The notes under the pieces: generated by a model
What the model saw: the letters and a program-made list of their open reading frames with translations, nothing else
Database searches by the model: none
Told to the model about the DNA's origin: nothing
Translations under genes and position numbers: made by a program
In this document: piece after piece, positions 1 to 10,760 of the stretch
Layout: every line of letters begins with the position of its first letter
How positions within the stretch are numbered: position 1 is the first letter of the stretch
DNA from: Diadema setosum
Taxonomy: Eukaryota > Echinodermata > Echinoidea > Diadematoida > Diadematidae
NCBI GenBank assembly: GCA_033980235.1
Contig: CM067064.1
Location: forward strand, 33,635,497 to 33,699,496
DNA length: 64,000 nt
Direction of reading: 5' to 3'

Positions 1-192
1 CAACCATGCTCAATAATCCAGTTCCCAAGTTGTTCAAAGGTTTTTTTTTTTCTGTGGAAACACCAAAATAAAACACAAGAATACTTGTTTGTCCAGTGTT
101 TAGCACACAACTGCTTCACGACCAATATAACAATACATCCACCATTATAACAACCAATAAATGAGCTTCAAAATCTATTTTCACTGCATACA
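1..192. other. AT-rich non-coding flank
   Basis: No open frame, splice-site pair or repeat boundary that I can support. A short poly-T run occurs near 41-52. Confidence 0.6.
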
Positions 193-309
193 AGTCTCAG
201 TGGTGTCCTAGTGTCGCCATTTCGCAGTCGTGCTGTAAAGGGCAAACAAAACAGCTAAAGACTGCATCGGACAAAAAGGCTAACGTCTTGTGACTACATC
301 ACTGACTTG
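193..309 (+). repeat. 116-bp dispersed repeat, family A, copy 1
   Basis: Near-identical to copies at 1952-2067, 2773-2889 and 13418-13527, all in the same orientation. The unit starts AGTCTCAGTGGTG and ends CATCACTGACTT. The outer bases form an imperfect inverted repeat (CAGTGGTGT against CAGTGATGT), so a small non-autonomous DNA element is plausible. No target duplication is evident. Open frames crossing it are incidental. Confidence 0.85.
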
Positions 310-565
310 CGCAGCATTCACTATCAGAGAAACAGATTTCAACTATCAAACACAGCTTAGCTGAGATTGATGAAGACCTTGCACATCTAATGCTGTAACT
401 CCGACCACTTTCAAGATGCCCTTGGTTATCTATGCCCTAGTTTATTGCCCTCAGGTATTTAGTAAATGGGAATCAGAACCAAATTGAATTGATTTTCAGC
501 TCTATCTTACCGGGCCGCTAAGGAAGGAAGGAATGCTTGTAAGCAAGCAAACACGGGACCAGCAG
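310..565. other. Non-coding spacer
   Basis: Unique-looking sequence with no supported gene, between a family A repeat and the tRNA-like SINE. Confidence 0.5.
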
Positions 566-690
566 CTTCCCCTCCGAGAACTGAGCAATGAAGATCCTTA
601 GTGCCTTTCCTTGGGTCACAACTGCAGCAGTCGACGGATTTGAACCAGGGACCTCGTGACCGACACTCCATGATCTCACTGACTGAATCA
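566..690 (-). repeat. tRNA-like SINE fragment, copy 1
   Basis: On the minus strand the segment at about 640-650 reads GGTTCAAATCC, a good match to the RNA polymerase III B box. The block aligns with 63551-63672: both carry TCCCCTC, then a TGCCTT/TACCTT block, then CACAACTGC, then the B-box region. It is diverged and has no evident A box, so it is an old fragment. Confidence 0.55.
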
Positions 691-1079
691 CAACAGTTCC
701 TCAGAATAGAATGGAGCGTGGTGCCAGGCGTATGGCATATCCTCCTCCTGTCATGTCTGAGAAAACAGAATGGTCCTTTTAATGATGGCCTCGTGTTAAA
801 AGAAATACACGTCACAGGTAAAAGAAAAATGACTTTGCAAAATATTTTTTAATTTTTCATAATTGCACTATTTACTCATGGATCCTCCTGAGTGGCCGAT
901 TGGAACATATTCAACTTCAGTGAGTAGCGAGAATTAGATGAACACTACCCGGTACTTGCCTTACCACCCACATGCAAGCAAGCTAATACAAAGCACCTGG
1001 AAAATAGTGACTTTAAATTTGCCCTAGACAAAAATTATGGATGTGTACAAGGCACCTAACTACAGCAGATTTTTAAATA
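691..1079. other. Non-coding spacer
   Basis: AT-rich sequence. The 83-residue frame that crosses it overlaps the SINE and shows no protein-like features. Confidence 0.5.
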
Positions 1080-1128
1080 ATGCCTCTGGCACCACTTCAT
1101 GGCGGAGGCATAAAAAAAAAAAAAAAAA
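1080..1128 (+). repeat. 3' end fragment of the 1.5-kb element E, with poly(A)
   Basis: TGCCTCTGGCACCACTTCAT followed by GGCGGAGGCAT and a run of about 18 A matches the right end of element E at 19728-19767. The match stops abruptly at 1080, as in a 5'-truncated copy. The end itself is a hairpin (TGCCTC against GAGGCA). Confidence 0.7.
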
Positions 1129-1951
1129 AATCTGTTAGTTATATTTCTTGCCATTTGTTCTTTAAATTTCTACTTCGGCTTTCCAATACAATGAGTAACA
1201 GCATCGATGAGAAAATCACTGCTATTCAATAAAAGGTGTGCCGGGCAAGAAGGCTAGGAACAGCATATGGTATGAATGTCGAAACCAGTGAGTGCATCAC
1301 CTGCCTCAGAAACATTCAATAAGCAGTCATTATAGTGGTAACTTTTGAGAGGATGGGCATTTTGGAAAAAAACAAGCTGGGACTCACCCCTTGGTCACAC
1401 AGCCAAGAGTTGCAGAATTCCACTACTGCCCTCATTGGTCAGGCTGCTGACAGAAACGTTTTCTGCTCTAGGAGGGTGAAAACAACAAACAACAGCTTTA
1501 CTTTAAGTCTGTCATCCCTGAAGTCACACCCCTGTCCTCACTGAATTGAAGTGTCTGATTTATATGCATGCAAAGGAATGATTTTGTACACTTGATTAAA
1601 AGAGAATACAAATTTAGGGTCTGTGAGATTATCTAGTCACTGGTAGCAAACAACGTTGTTGGGAGCAAGATATGTGTTTTTCTTCTTCCACACTGCAATA
1701 AGAGCCCAGTTGATACCAGTCTTTGAATGTGCCAGCAACATGGATGAACCACAACAACGTCATTCATTCTATGGTTTGGACCACTTCATCAGGTAGAGAT
1801 GTTTTTTTAAACAAGAAGACAATGAAAATGCAGAGTTTGTTCAAGGGGATTATTTGTTTGTACATTGTTCAATTACTTCAACATACACACACACAAAGAA
1901 AGAATTTGATCTTTGGAAGATTTAAAACACAAAGGCTTCAAAATATTGACA
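1129..1951. other. Non-coding spacer
   Basis: No gene supported. The 69-residue frame at 1335-1544 has no recognisable features. Confidence 0.45.
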
Positions 1952-2067
1952 AGTCTCAGTGGTGTCCTAGTGTCGCCATTTTGCAGTCGTGCTGTAAAGG
2001 GCAAACAAAACAGCTAAAGACTGCATTGGACAAAAAGGCTAACGTCTTGTGACTACATCACTGACTT
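1952..2067 (+). repeat. Family A repeat, copy 2
   Basis: Same 116-bp unit as 193-309 with only a few substitutions. The near identity implies recent spread or gene conversion. Confidence 0.85.
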
Positions 2068-2772
2068 ATCAAATTTTATGCCATACATGTATTCTATCCA
2101 CAAATTTTGAAGTATCCGAGTATGACTAACCTGATGTCGGGAGCCCCATGCATGCTTCCTGAAAACAGAGATTGGAAACGGGAATATATCTGGTTATAAG
2201 TACTTGTACAGTTCAATCTCCCATCACATTCACAAAAGTAACAAAATTTCACATAGTCAAGGCTTGGAATTCTCCCTCAGTAAATTCTTTTAAATGATAT
2301 AACACACCTTTTACTATCCAAAAACTTAAAAAGAAGCACTGTGGTTCACCATACACTTACCCGTAAGATCCCCCCCCCCCCCCAATCATGCAGTTCTAAA
2401 CATGCACAATCTTTATTTCAGTACGGCATTTGCAACTTTTGCAAGGTTAAAAGATTACATTAACGATGGATACAACTATAATACCTGCAACTGAAAGGTT
2501 CTTTCCAAACTTAGGCAATTTTGTAAATGCAATTATTGTAACTTACAGTAATGGCAATCCCTTTTATTAAAAATAGCCCCTATTTCTTCAAGCATTCCAA
2601 GCAAATCCATATGTGTTGGCTTTTTCTTCACTTTGCCTTGTGTAAAGAGGATCTGATTGTTTTAAGACCTCGCTGGATAAAATCAAAGTCTTTCAACTTT
2701 CAAAAACAATGGGAAAGGCTTTTGGTCAAATTCTTCCATCACTTGGAATAAACTAATAATAAGTTTGTGGGT
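2068..2772. other. Non-coding spacer
   Basis: AT-rich, with a 14-base C run near 2371. The 66-residue frame at 2551-2751 is not supported as a gene. Confidence 0.45.
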
Positions 2773-2889
2773 AGTCTCAGTGGTGTCCTAGTGTCGCCAT
2801 TTTGCAGTCGTGCTGTAAAGGGCAAACAAAACAGCCGAGAACTGCATCGGACAAAAAGGCTAACGTCTTGTGACTACATCACTGACTTG
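2773..2889 (+). repeat. Family A repeat, copy 3
   Basis: Same unit as copies 1 and 2. It differs mainly in CAGCCGAGAACTG where the others have CAGCTAAAGACTG. Confidence 0.85.
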
Positions 2890-3068
2890 GCCACATTTCT
2901 TTTTCTTCACATCCACACTGTTTACGCTTGTTCATATGCCTCTGAGCTTAACTGACCTTGAACTCACGTGCACACACTTCTGTAATGCCACTTTTCCTGA
3001 AATGAGAGAATGAGAATGAGGACATCAAAAATATAACCACATTAACCACTTGGAGTCATATCAGATAT

Positions 3069-6000
3069 TCAATTCAATTCAATTCAAAGTTTATTTCATT
3101 TTCCGACAAAACATAAGTTACACATTTTTTGACAACAGAGAATAAGGTAAACAGAACATTATGTATTGAAAAGAATGTACAATAATTGAGGACCTTATAG
3201 TAATTATACATTGTTGAAGAAAAAGAAACAGAAGTGATCGAAATGAAGTACATGTATAACTTTGCTTAAAGTGCGAAAAATGGAGAGACCCACTAAAAAG
3301 ACAGAGCTTGTAGAATGTGGGCCCCTCTGGAAAAATAACATCGGTGGGAAGATTAATTGAAGCATCATAAATACAAAAGGAAAAGAAAAGAAAAAAAAAG
3401 AAGAAGAAGAAGTCTGGAAGCCCACTGAGAATTAGATTCACAGATAAATACATTTACTTTCATAGACGCGAACAAACATAGAAAAAGACTAGACAACGAA
3501 ACAACTACTGAAGAAAAGGTTGTACGGGACAAAACGGAATGGACAAGACTAACAAACAGAAGACAAAATAGCAAACGAAAATGCACAACAGAGACAGCGA
3601 TCTCCGACAGAAGCATGTCAAGAGAAACAGATGATTGTTGTGGAGAAAAAAAAAAAAGTGATATTGTAACGCCTGAAAGGAGAAAAGCAAGGATGTGAAG
3701 GGACGTATGAACAGGAGTAAGACAGAAATTCAAGTCTTTGACGCTTTCGGCGATAGCGTAGATGGCAGCAGACATCCACTAAAAAGAATACAATTTATTC
3801 TTCAAAGAGGAAAAAAGGTAATTAAGTCAGTATGTGAGAAAGAAGGCCAAATGGCTAGTTCAGTACTGTAAAGTCATACGATTGCAATAGAAAGGACTTC
3901 AGTCTCCTCTTGAAAGAATGTATAGATGGAGCGTTTTTTATATCATGATTCAAAGAATTCCAATAATTTGGGCCTATATAAATAAGTGTATTTTTAGCAA
4001 GGATCGTGCGTAAAAGGGGTAAATGAAATTCATTGGAACGCCTAGTGGGATATTCATGAAATGATTGGTTTTTGAGGAACATAGAATCAAAAATAGATGG
4101 AAGCAAATTGTTGCAATAATTGTACATAAATTGGCCTAAATTATACAAAAACAGATCTTTAATTTTTAAGAGCTTGCTAGAGGCAAACAACGTGTTTGTA
4201 TGAGAACGTACAGGGGAATGGCAGATAACGCGGAGGGCTTTCTTTTGCAAGAGGGACACTCTTTCAAGTAAATTCTGATGCGTGTTGCCCCAAACTAAAA
4301 CTCCATAATTCAAATGAGGCAATATTAACGACGAATATAACATAAGTAATATTTTTTGTGGAATATAAAATTTCAATCTATTTATAACACCTATATTACG
4401 CGATATTATGTTACAAATATTATCAACATGTGATTTCCAGGAAAGTTTATCATCCACAATGACCCCCAAGAATTTAATATTTGATACTCTTTGTAGATGA
4501 GAATCATCTAAAACTATGTTTGTGTTTAAACTATCAACAGTATTACTAAAAATCATATATTTCGTTTTTTGAGCATTGAGTGATAACTTGTTAGCTCTGA
4601 CCCAGTTTGTCACTTTATTCAATTCAATATTGATTTTGTGAACGAGAAAATCAATATCGTTATGGGCGAAAAATACATTTGTATCATCTGCGAAATGAAT
4701 AAAAGAGAGATCATCAGATACGCGACAAAAATCATTTATATAGATAATGAACAATAACGGCCCTAAAATACTTCCCTGTGGGACGCCACATTTAACTTCT
4801 CTGATAACTGAATCATTATTTTTAATTGTAACAAATTGTTTTCTATCGACTAAATAACTCTTGAACCACTCCAAGGCCTTCCCACGTACTCCATAATGCG
4901 ATAATTTATAAAGTAAAATGTCATGATTGATGGTGTCGAAGGCCTTGGAGAAGTCCAAGAAAATACTAACTAAATGAGAATGATTATCAATGGCATGAAC
5001 TACTCTATCAACGAAATATAAAAGAGCATGCGAAGTACTATGTTTTTCACGAAAACCAAACTGAGAGTTCGTAAAAACTTCATGTACCTTCAAAAAATTG
5101 ATCATTCTCTTATAAATAAGTTTTTCTAAAACCTTAGACAGTGAGGACAATAATGAAATTGGGTGATAATTGCTGACTACAAGTTTATCGCCTTTCTTAA
5201 ATATTGGTATTACTTTAGCCAATTTCATTTTATCGGGAAACACACCGTTAAAAATTGACAAATTAAATATATGAACAAGTGGATCAGCAATCGAGGAAAT
5301 AACACCCTTAAGTATAAAATTATCTATCTCATCATAACCAGAACTTCGTTTGTTCTCAAAAGAGGAAACTATATCAATAATTTCAAATCTATTAGTCGGT
5401 GTAAAAAATATGGAATCAGAGTTGCGCTGGCCTAAAAATTCAGTAAAATGAGTTTCTGTTGCAGGAATAGTTTGAGCATAGTTTTCACCTATTTCTGAAA
5501 AATAGGAATTAAAAATATTTGCAATATGAAGAGAATCATTAATCAATTCATCATTCATTTTAATTTTGTCAATGTCAGAGTTTTTACTCGGAATATTCAT
5601 GGCCTGTTTTAGAACTTTCCAAGTATTTTTCATATCAAACTTATATCTCGAGAATTGCTTAAAGTAATATTTTTTCTTTTCAGAACGTAAAATCATTGTC
5701 AAAGTATTTTTGTATGATGTATATCTATTCTTCGATCGCTCAGTTTTTTCCAACTTATATTTATAATACAAACGATTTTTCCTATTAATTGAACGAAGGA
5801 TTGATTTTGAAATCCAAGGTAACCTGGGCGTTTTTTTGTAATCTGTTCTATTTTTTTGTTTTGGAATTACATCATCTAAATGATGATTGAATATTTCCAT
5901 AAAATTATGCAAAGATATATTGATATCATCGCTGTCAAACACTCTTGACCAGTCAACATTCTCGAGAGCCACATCAAAACTAGCTAACTTTTCGGGTGAA

Positions 6001-7470
6001 ACTCTACGACTAAACAAAGGAAATGAAGGAGGTTTAATATTAGATGAGGTTTTAAGAGTAAAATAAGTCATTATTGGAAAATGATCAGTCATATCTGAAA
6101 GAATTATGAAAGAATCGGGGAGGGGTAGAATATTACAAAAAAGGTTATCAATGAGGGTGGCAGAACGATCTGTAATACGTGTGGGTTTGGAAATGAGCGG
6201 AAGAAAGGATGAGGATAGAAGTGTGTGAAGAAAATCACTAGAGATATTATCATGCTCAGATTTCAGCAAATCAATATTGAAATCGCCGAGTAAAAAGCAA
6301 TTCTTATTTCGGAAAACGTGTGAATTTGCCAAATCTGAATAATAGGTTAAAAAATCATTAGCGTTTGAATTAGGAGGTCTGTATACAATGCCTAACATAA
6401 GATTTTTACATCCTGGGATGAGAATTTCTATAAACAAAGATTCAACCGTTTCGTCCATTCTAGAAATATCTTGATGGACAATAGTTTCAAAGGAACATGA
6501 TATGTACAATGCAACACCCCCACCATTCTTATCAGGCCTATTATTAACAAATAAATCGTAACCATCAATTGCAAAGGAATTTTCTGCATTAGAAGTTAAC
6601 CATGTTTCACTTAATCCAATAACTGATAACGATTGACTTTCATCAGATTCTAATAAGTACTTTAAATCATCAAAATGTTTATTTAAACTCCTAATATTTA
6701 AGTGTAACAAAGAAAACGTATCCTCAGAGAAGTTATGAATCATATCCTTGTATTGATTTACTGTAATATAATTGCATAACATATTTTCAGTGAAATCATT
6801 ACTAAAATCATGAGGCAATTCATTTGCTCCTGTATTCAGGGTATCGGTAACAAAATCATCATAAGGGGTGGTTCCTGTACTGGTTAGCCCACTAACTGGG
6901 TCAGAGTCTAACCTAGTGTTCCTAAACAATTCAAAAAAGTCATCATTCGATACGGAATAAAATGGAGCATTAAAAAAATTAGCCATGATTAAAGGTACGA
7001 GACGAGATTATAAAAGTCTGCGATGTCAACAAAACTAGTATGTCGTAAATAAGTGGATGATACAAGAAAATAACCAGTCGCCAGAAAGAGGCAAAACACT
7101 GGAGTAATCTACAAGTATAAATGGCGTCAAAATCACGATAAGCAGGAGATCGCTGAGGAGAAGAACGTGAAACGAGAAAGAGCAGAATAAGGTAAGTGAG
7201 AACGTTGAGAAGCATCGTCAGAGAAAGACATAGAACACACACAACACAATAATAAGAATAAATCAAGTGTCTCTGTGGGCTTCCGAAAGAGGAGAATAGG
7301 GATGAGAAGGGAAGTAAAAGAACGAGCTCGACCGGCTGTTGTCGAAAAAGGAGAAGTACAAAGACGTGAGTTGCGCTAGCGTAAGAATTCAAAATGCTGC
7401 ACAGTGCGTAAACTTGTGAATTGCAGCATAGACACACCAACTGAAACTTTGACGGAAAAAAAGAATCAGT
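3069..7470 (-). mobile_element. Near full-length non-LTR retrotransposon (CR1/L2/jockey group LINE)
   Basis: The element reads right to left. An AT-rich leader of about 0.5 kb (6987-7470) precedes one long intact frame (6986 to 3855). A 3' untranslated region of about 0.78 kb follows, ending on the minus strand as AATAAACTTTGAATTGAATT with further GAATT units (plus strand 3069-3092). A short tandem repeat in place of a plain poly(A) tail is typical of the CR1/L2 group. The 5' boundary is uncertain: a tandem array starts near 7.74 kb. No clear target duplication is visible. An ORF1 is not present directly upstream; the nearest ORF1-like frame is at 11868-12866 and seems to belong to another element. 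Confidence 0.85.
3855..6986 (-). CDS. LINE endonuclease/reverse transcriptase (ORF2), intact
   Basis: The product is 1043 residues with no internal stop. It would nick target DNA and copy the element's own RNA there by target-primed reverse transcription. Residues about 1-85 are not recognised. An apurinic-type endonuclease follows: LHLNIRSLN near 95, GLSETWL with the catalytic Glu near 125, GIVYRPP near 200, LGDFNID near 235, a LIDN block near 280, and SDMTDHFP near 300. The reverse transcriptase starts near 585: PIFKKGD, NYHPISLLS, QFGFREKHST, DFSKAFDTINHD with a catalytic Asp, GVPQGSILGP, then FADDT with the catalytic Asp pair. A C-terminal region ends with HSFKRRLKSFLL, usual for the CR1/L2 group. 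The start at 6986 has a good context (ATCATGG). An upstream 153-residue frame ends at 6979 and overlaps it in ATGGCTAA; that upstream frame is very hydrophobic and probably chance. His replaces the usual Arg in the NYRPIS motif. Confidence 0.93.
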   Translation of the reverse strand: MANFFNAPFYSVSNDDFFELFRNTRLDSDPVSGLTSTGTTPYDDFVTDTLNTGANELPHDFSNDFTENMLCNYITVNQYKDMIHNFSEDTFSLLHLNIRSLNKHFDDLKYLLESDESQSLSVIGLSETWLTSNAENSFAIDGYDLFVNNRPDKNGGGVALYISCSFETIVHQDISRMDETVESLFIEILIPGCKNLMLGIVYRPPNSNANDFLTYYSDLANSHVFRNKNCFLLGDFNIDLLKSEHDNISSDFLHTLLSSSFLPLISKPTRITDRSATLIDNLFCNILPLPDSFIILSDMTDHFPIMTYFTLKTSSNIKPPSFPLFSRRVSPEKLASFDVALENVDWSRVFDSDDINISLHNFMEIFNHHLDDVIPKQKNRTDYKKTPRLPWISKSILRSINRKNRLYYKYKLEKTERSKNRYTSYKNTLTMILRSEKKKYYFKQFSRYKFDMKNTWKVLKQAMNIPSKNSDIDKIKMNDELINDSLHIANIFNSYFSEIGENYAQTIPATETHFTEFLGQRNSDSIFFTPTNRFEIIDIVSSFENKRSSGYDEIDNFILKGVISSIADPLVHIFNLSIFNGVFPDKMKLAKVIPIFKKGDKLVVSNYHPISLLSSLSKVLEKLIYKRMINFLKVHEVFTNSQFGFREKHSTSHALLYFVDRVVHAIDNHSHLVSIFLDFSKAFDTINHDILLYKLSHYGVRGKALEWFKSYLVDRKQFVTIKNNDSVIREVKCGVPQGSILGPLLFIIYINDFCRVSDDLSFIHFADDTNVFFAHNDIDFLVHKINIELNKVTNWVRANKLSLNAQKTKYMIFSNTVDSLNTNIVLDDSHLQRVSNIKFLGVIVDDKLSWKSHVDNICNIISRNIGVINRLKFYIPQKILLMLYSSLILPHLNYGVLVWGNTHQNLLERVSLLQKKALRVICHSPVRSHTNTLFASSKLLKIKDLFLYNLGQFMYNYCNNLLPSIFDSMFLKNQSFHEYPTRRSNEFHLPLLRTILAKNTLIYIGPNYWNSLNHDIKNAPSIHSFKRRLKSFLLQSYDFTVLN

Positions 7471-7565
7471 AAGAGTTCAGTGGAAGCAGTATATATCGAC
7501 AGCATGAATGGCTGTCCGTGCCAATCATACATTTTTGGCAAAGCAAAATATCCAATATTGCATAA

Positions 7566-7613
7566 AAGGAAGAAGAAGAAGAAGAAGAAGAAGAAGAAAA
7601 AAAAAAAAAAAGA
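7566..7613 (+). repeat. (AAG)n microsatellite running into poly(A)
   Basis: About nine AAG units followed by about 15 A. It lies just beyond the presumed 5' side of the LINE and gives rise to spurious poly-Lys and poly-Phe frames. Confidence 0.9.
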
Positions 7614-7739
7614 ACTCGCCACCTGCAACGCTACCTTTAAATTCTTGATCACAAGGTTCATTGGAACAACAGTCCATTGGTACTGTCATATGGTACATTA
7701 TACACGGTGTCACGTGGATGTTGCTTAATAGTTATAATG

Positions 7740-9969
7740 CAAATCAAGAAAAGACATACATATACAGAAAATATTACCTATAAAGATTCATGAGATTCAA
7801 TATAGAACATGAGGCCTTAAACCATGTCATAGAATTGAAAATGTAAAGTGAAAATAGAGGTACTTGGAATTCAATAGTAGGTCCACTTCAGTAATGTAAC
7901 CAGGTACATGCATGTTCTGTTCATAATAGTTATCAAACGCTGCCCGTAACAATAAAAAAAAAGAGGGTTTAATAAAAAAAGGAGAAACGCCTTGCGGCAG
8001 GCATGGCCTGTCTTTCGTCAAACAATGAATTCCCGATTAAAAGAACAGTAAGAAATAAAAAGGCTGAGATTTCATGGTGGGTTATTAAGCTGGGAGGAAA
8101 AAAAAAAAAAAAGACCCGTGAACTATTATACCACCCTAAAGGGAGAGGGGAATGACTGCTTGAAATGAAAGAGTGGCAAGTGTTTTGAAGACACCCGCAT
8201 ACTTTGGATGGAATCATTGATAATAAAATGACAGTTTGAAAATGTTTACAAAGAATACCCCTGACTAAAAACAACAACAACAAACAAACATGGGGGTGAC
8301 CCCAAGGGCTTGAACTATCCAAGGAAAAAAAAAAAAAAAAAAAAAGAGAAACGAAACAGTTGAATTACATGGTGACGCATGGTTATATAATGACACCTTC
8401 CAAAAGAGCACCGAGATAAACTTATAGATACATATGAACAGAAGCCTTTGAGCCGCTCTTCAACCGCTTGGAAAGCGGGACTGGGGTAGCGTCCTGGAGG
8501 ACATTAAACACATTTGCAAATAATCGAACTTTGTTGTAGAAATGACACGCTGTACGAGGTCAATGCTTAACAATTTAAATCGAGAGTAGACATTACATAT
8601 ACAGAGAAGAGAACATAGGATTCATGTGGTTCAGTGAAACATCGGATTTTAAAATGCATGTCACGGTCATCGATCGTATCTTAGAATTGAAAATAAGGAG
8701 AAAATAAGGGTACATGTAATTCAATAAACGATTTTGGCGATGTACCCAGAGTCGTGCATGTTCAGTTCACAGAAGTTCACTAGAGTTGCCCATAGCAACA
8801 ACAACAACAACAGAAAACTAAGAAAAAAAAAAAGAAATCAGCAACAAGGACTCCCGATTTAAGAACCGAGAGAATCAAAATGGCGAAATGGCTGGAAGAA
8901 TCAGAATGGCTGGTGACACATGACACCTTCAAAAGGGACATCAAGATAAACTGATAAATTCATATGAACAGGTGCCTTGTCTGCACTTCAAAAGCTTTGA
9001 AAGGAGGTGGGGGTAGCGTCCGGAAGGACGTTTAAAACACATCACACACATTACATAGGCAAATAATCAGACAATGTTTAGAAGCGACATGCCATACGCA
9101 GTCAATGCTTAACAATTCAAATCAAGTGTAGGCATTTCATAAACAGAGAGAAAAGAACCTAGAATTCATTGTGGTCCAATAAAACATCTGGTCATTTAAA
9201 TGAAGATCGCGGTCGGCCACCGTGTCTAGAATTGGAAATAAAAGAGAATAGTGGTATGTGTAAATACAATAGACCCCTCAGCAATGTAACGAGGTTCATT
9301 CATGTTCTGTTCACAGAGGTTCACAGGAGTTGCCCGTAGCAACAAAAGGAAAAAAAGACATGGGGGGGGGGGCTTGGCCTATCAGATGTCAAGATAACCA
9401 AATGAATTCCCGACTTAAGAACCGAAAGAAACGAAACAGCTGAATTTCGTGGCGGCACATAGTTACATTATAACACCTTGAAAGCGAACATCTAGATACA
9501 CTGACGGTGATGAACAAGTGCCTCTGACCGCCCTTTAACCGCCTTGAAAGGGTGTGGGGGTAACGTCCGGAAGGAGGTTGAACACATTACGTAAGCAAAT
9601 AATCAGACAATGTTTTAGAAGTGACATACCGAACGTAGTCAAAGCTTAGATATACAGAAAAAACAAAGACATTACAGAAAGCCTTACCTAGGATTGTTGT
9701 GGTTCAATAGAACATAAGGTGTTAAAATGCAGATCACGGGCATCAGCCTTGTTATGGAATTGAAAATAAAAAGAAAGTTGGGGTACTTGAAATTCAATAG
9801 ACCACTACGGCAATGTAACCATATTATGTCCTGTTCACCAAAGCTCACAAAAGTTGCCCATAGCAACCAAAAAACATTGTGAGGCGGGCCTGTCTATAAC
9901 ATCAAACAAGTGAATTCCAAGCAGAAGAGGCAAAAGATACGAAACAGCTGGATTATTAGGCTGTTGGAG

Positions 9970-10004
<35 letters not shown>

Positions 10005-10760
10005 ATGAACTAAATACCACCCTAAAAAGTGGTCTAATGGTGGTAAACTCTGAATATATAGACAATTGCAAAAATACCATACAAAGAGTGGCGGGTTTTG
10101 CGGTGAGCTCTGCACACTTCGGGTAAAAGTGCTGATAATGTTACTGTTCTAAGATTTTCACCCCTAACACCCCTAAAATGCCTAACATGGTGTTTTAAAA
10201 TGTGAAGAAAATAGGGGTACATGTGAGTGTAATTCAATAGACCATTTTGAACAGTGTAACCAAACTCTTGCATGTCCTGTTCACGAAAATTCACTAGAGT
10301 TGCCGATTTACGTGGGAACGTAGTGAAAAACGGATTGAGTAAAGTATAATATGGACCACAAAAACAAAAAAAAACAAAAAAAAATTGTAAGAGGCCTGGC
10401 TTGGCCTGTCTATAACGTCATAGAAGTGAACGTCAAAGAAGTGAATACCAAGCTTATGAGCCCAAAGAAACGAAACAGCTGAACTACTTAATGCCCATGG
10501 GCATATTGCTGTTAGGAACAGAGACGCCGGTGAACTAAATATCACCTTAAAAAGAAGAGAAAAAAAAAAAAGAGCGGTCAAATGATGGTAAGCACTGAAT
10601 ACAGCAGATACCATGCAGATAGTAGCATTTGTTTTGTTTTGTTTCTCTCTTTTCGGTGAGCTCCCCACCCTTTGGATGGAAGTGCTAACAATGTGACTAT
10701 TCTAAAATTCAAATTGTCCTGAGGGACGTTAGACAGTTACTATTAACATAATCCTCAGAG
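7740..10760. repeat. Degenerate tandem array, about five units of 0.45-0.85 kb
   Basis: Two landmarks recur in order. GT(C/T)CTGTTCA or a close variant occurs near 7914, 8758, 9304, 9828 and 10274. A block like GGGGTAGCGTCCGGAAGGA occurs near 8483, 9007 and 9553, with a weaker match near 10716. Each unit also has a GAATTGAAAAT-like block, a TTGCCCATAGCAAC-like block and an A-rich stretch; the A run at 9970-10003 is 34 long. Steps of about 844, 546, 524 and 446 bp show uneven decay. No frame is conserved between units, so this is a satellite or element leader, not a gene family. Confidence 0.7.

Noticed and set aside
601..700. A functional tRNA gene at the B-box match
   Set aside because: No cloverleaf can be formed with a matching A box and acceptor stem; the block is a dispersed SINE-like fragment.
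193..2889. Regularly spaced identical repeats suggesting a CRISPR array
   Set aside because: Only four 116-bp copies, at spacings of about 0.8-10.5 kb, in a eukaryotic genome.
3118..3775. Several overlapping minus-strand frames of 60-136 residues
   Set aside because: They lie in the LINE 3' untranslated region and are Phe/Leu/Ser-rich products of its pyrimidine-rich strand, with no motif.
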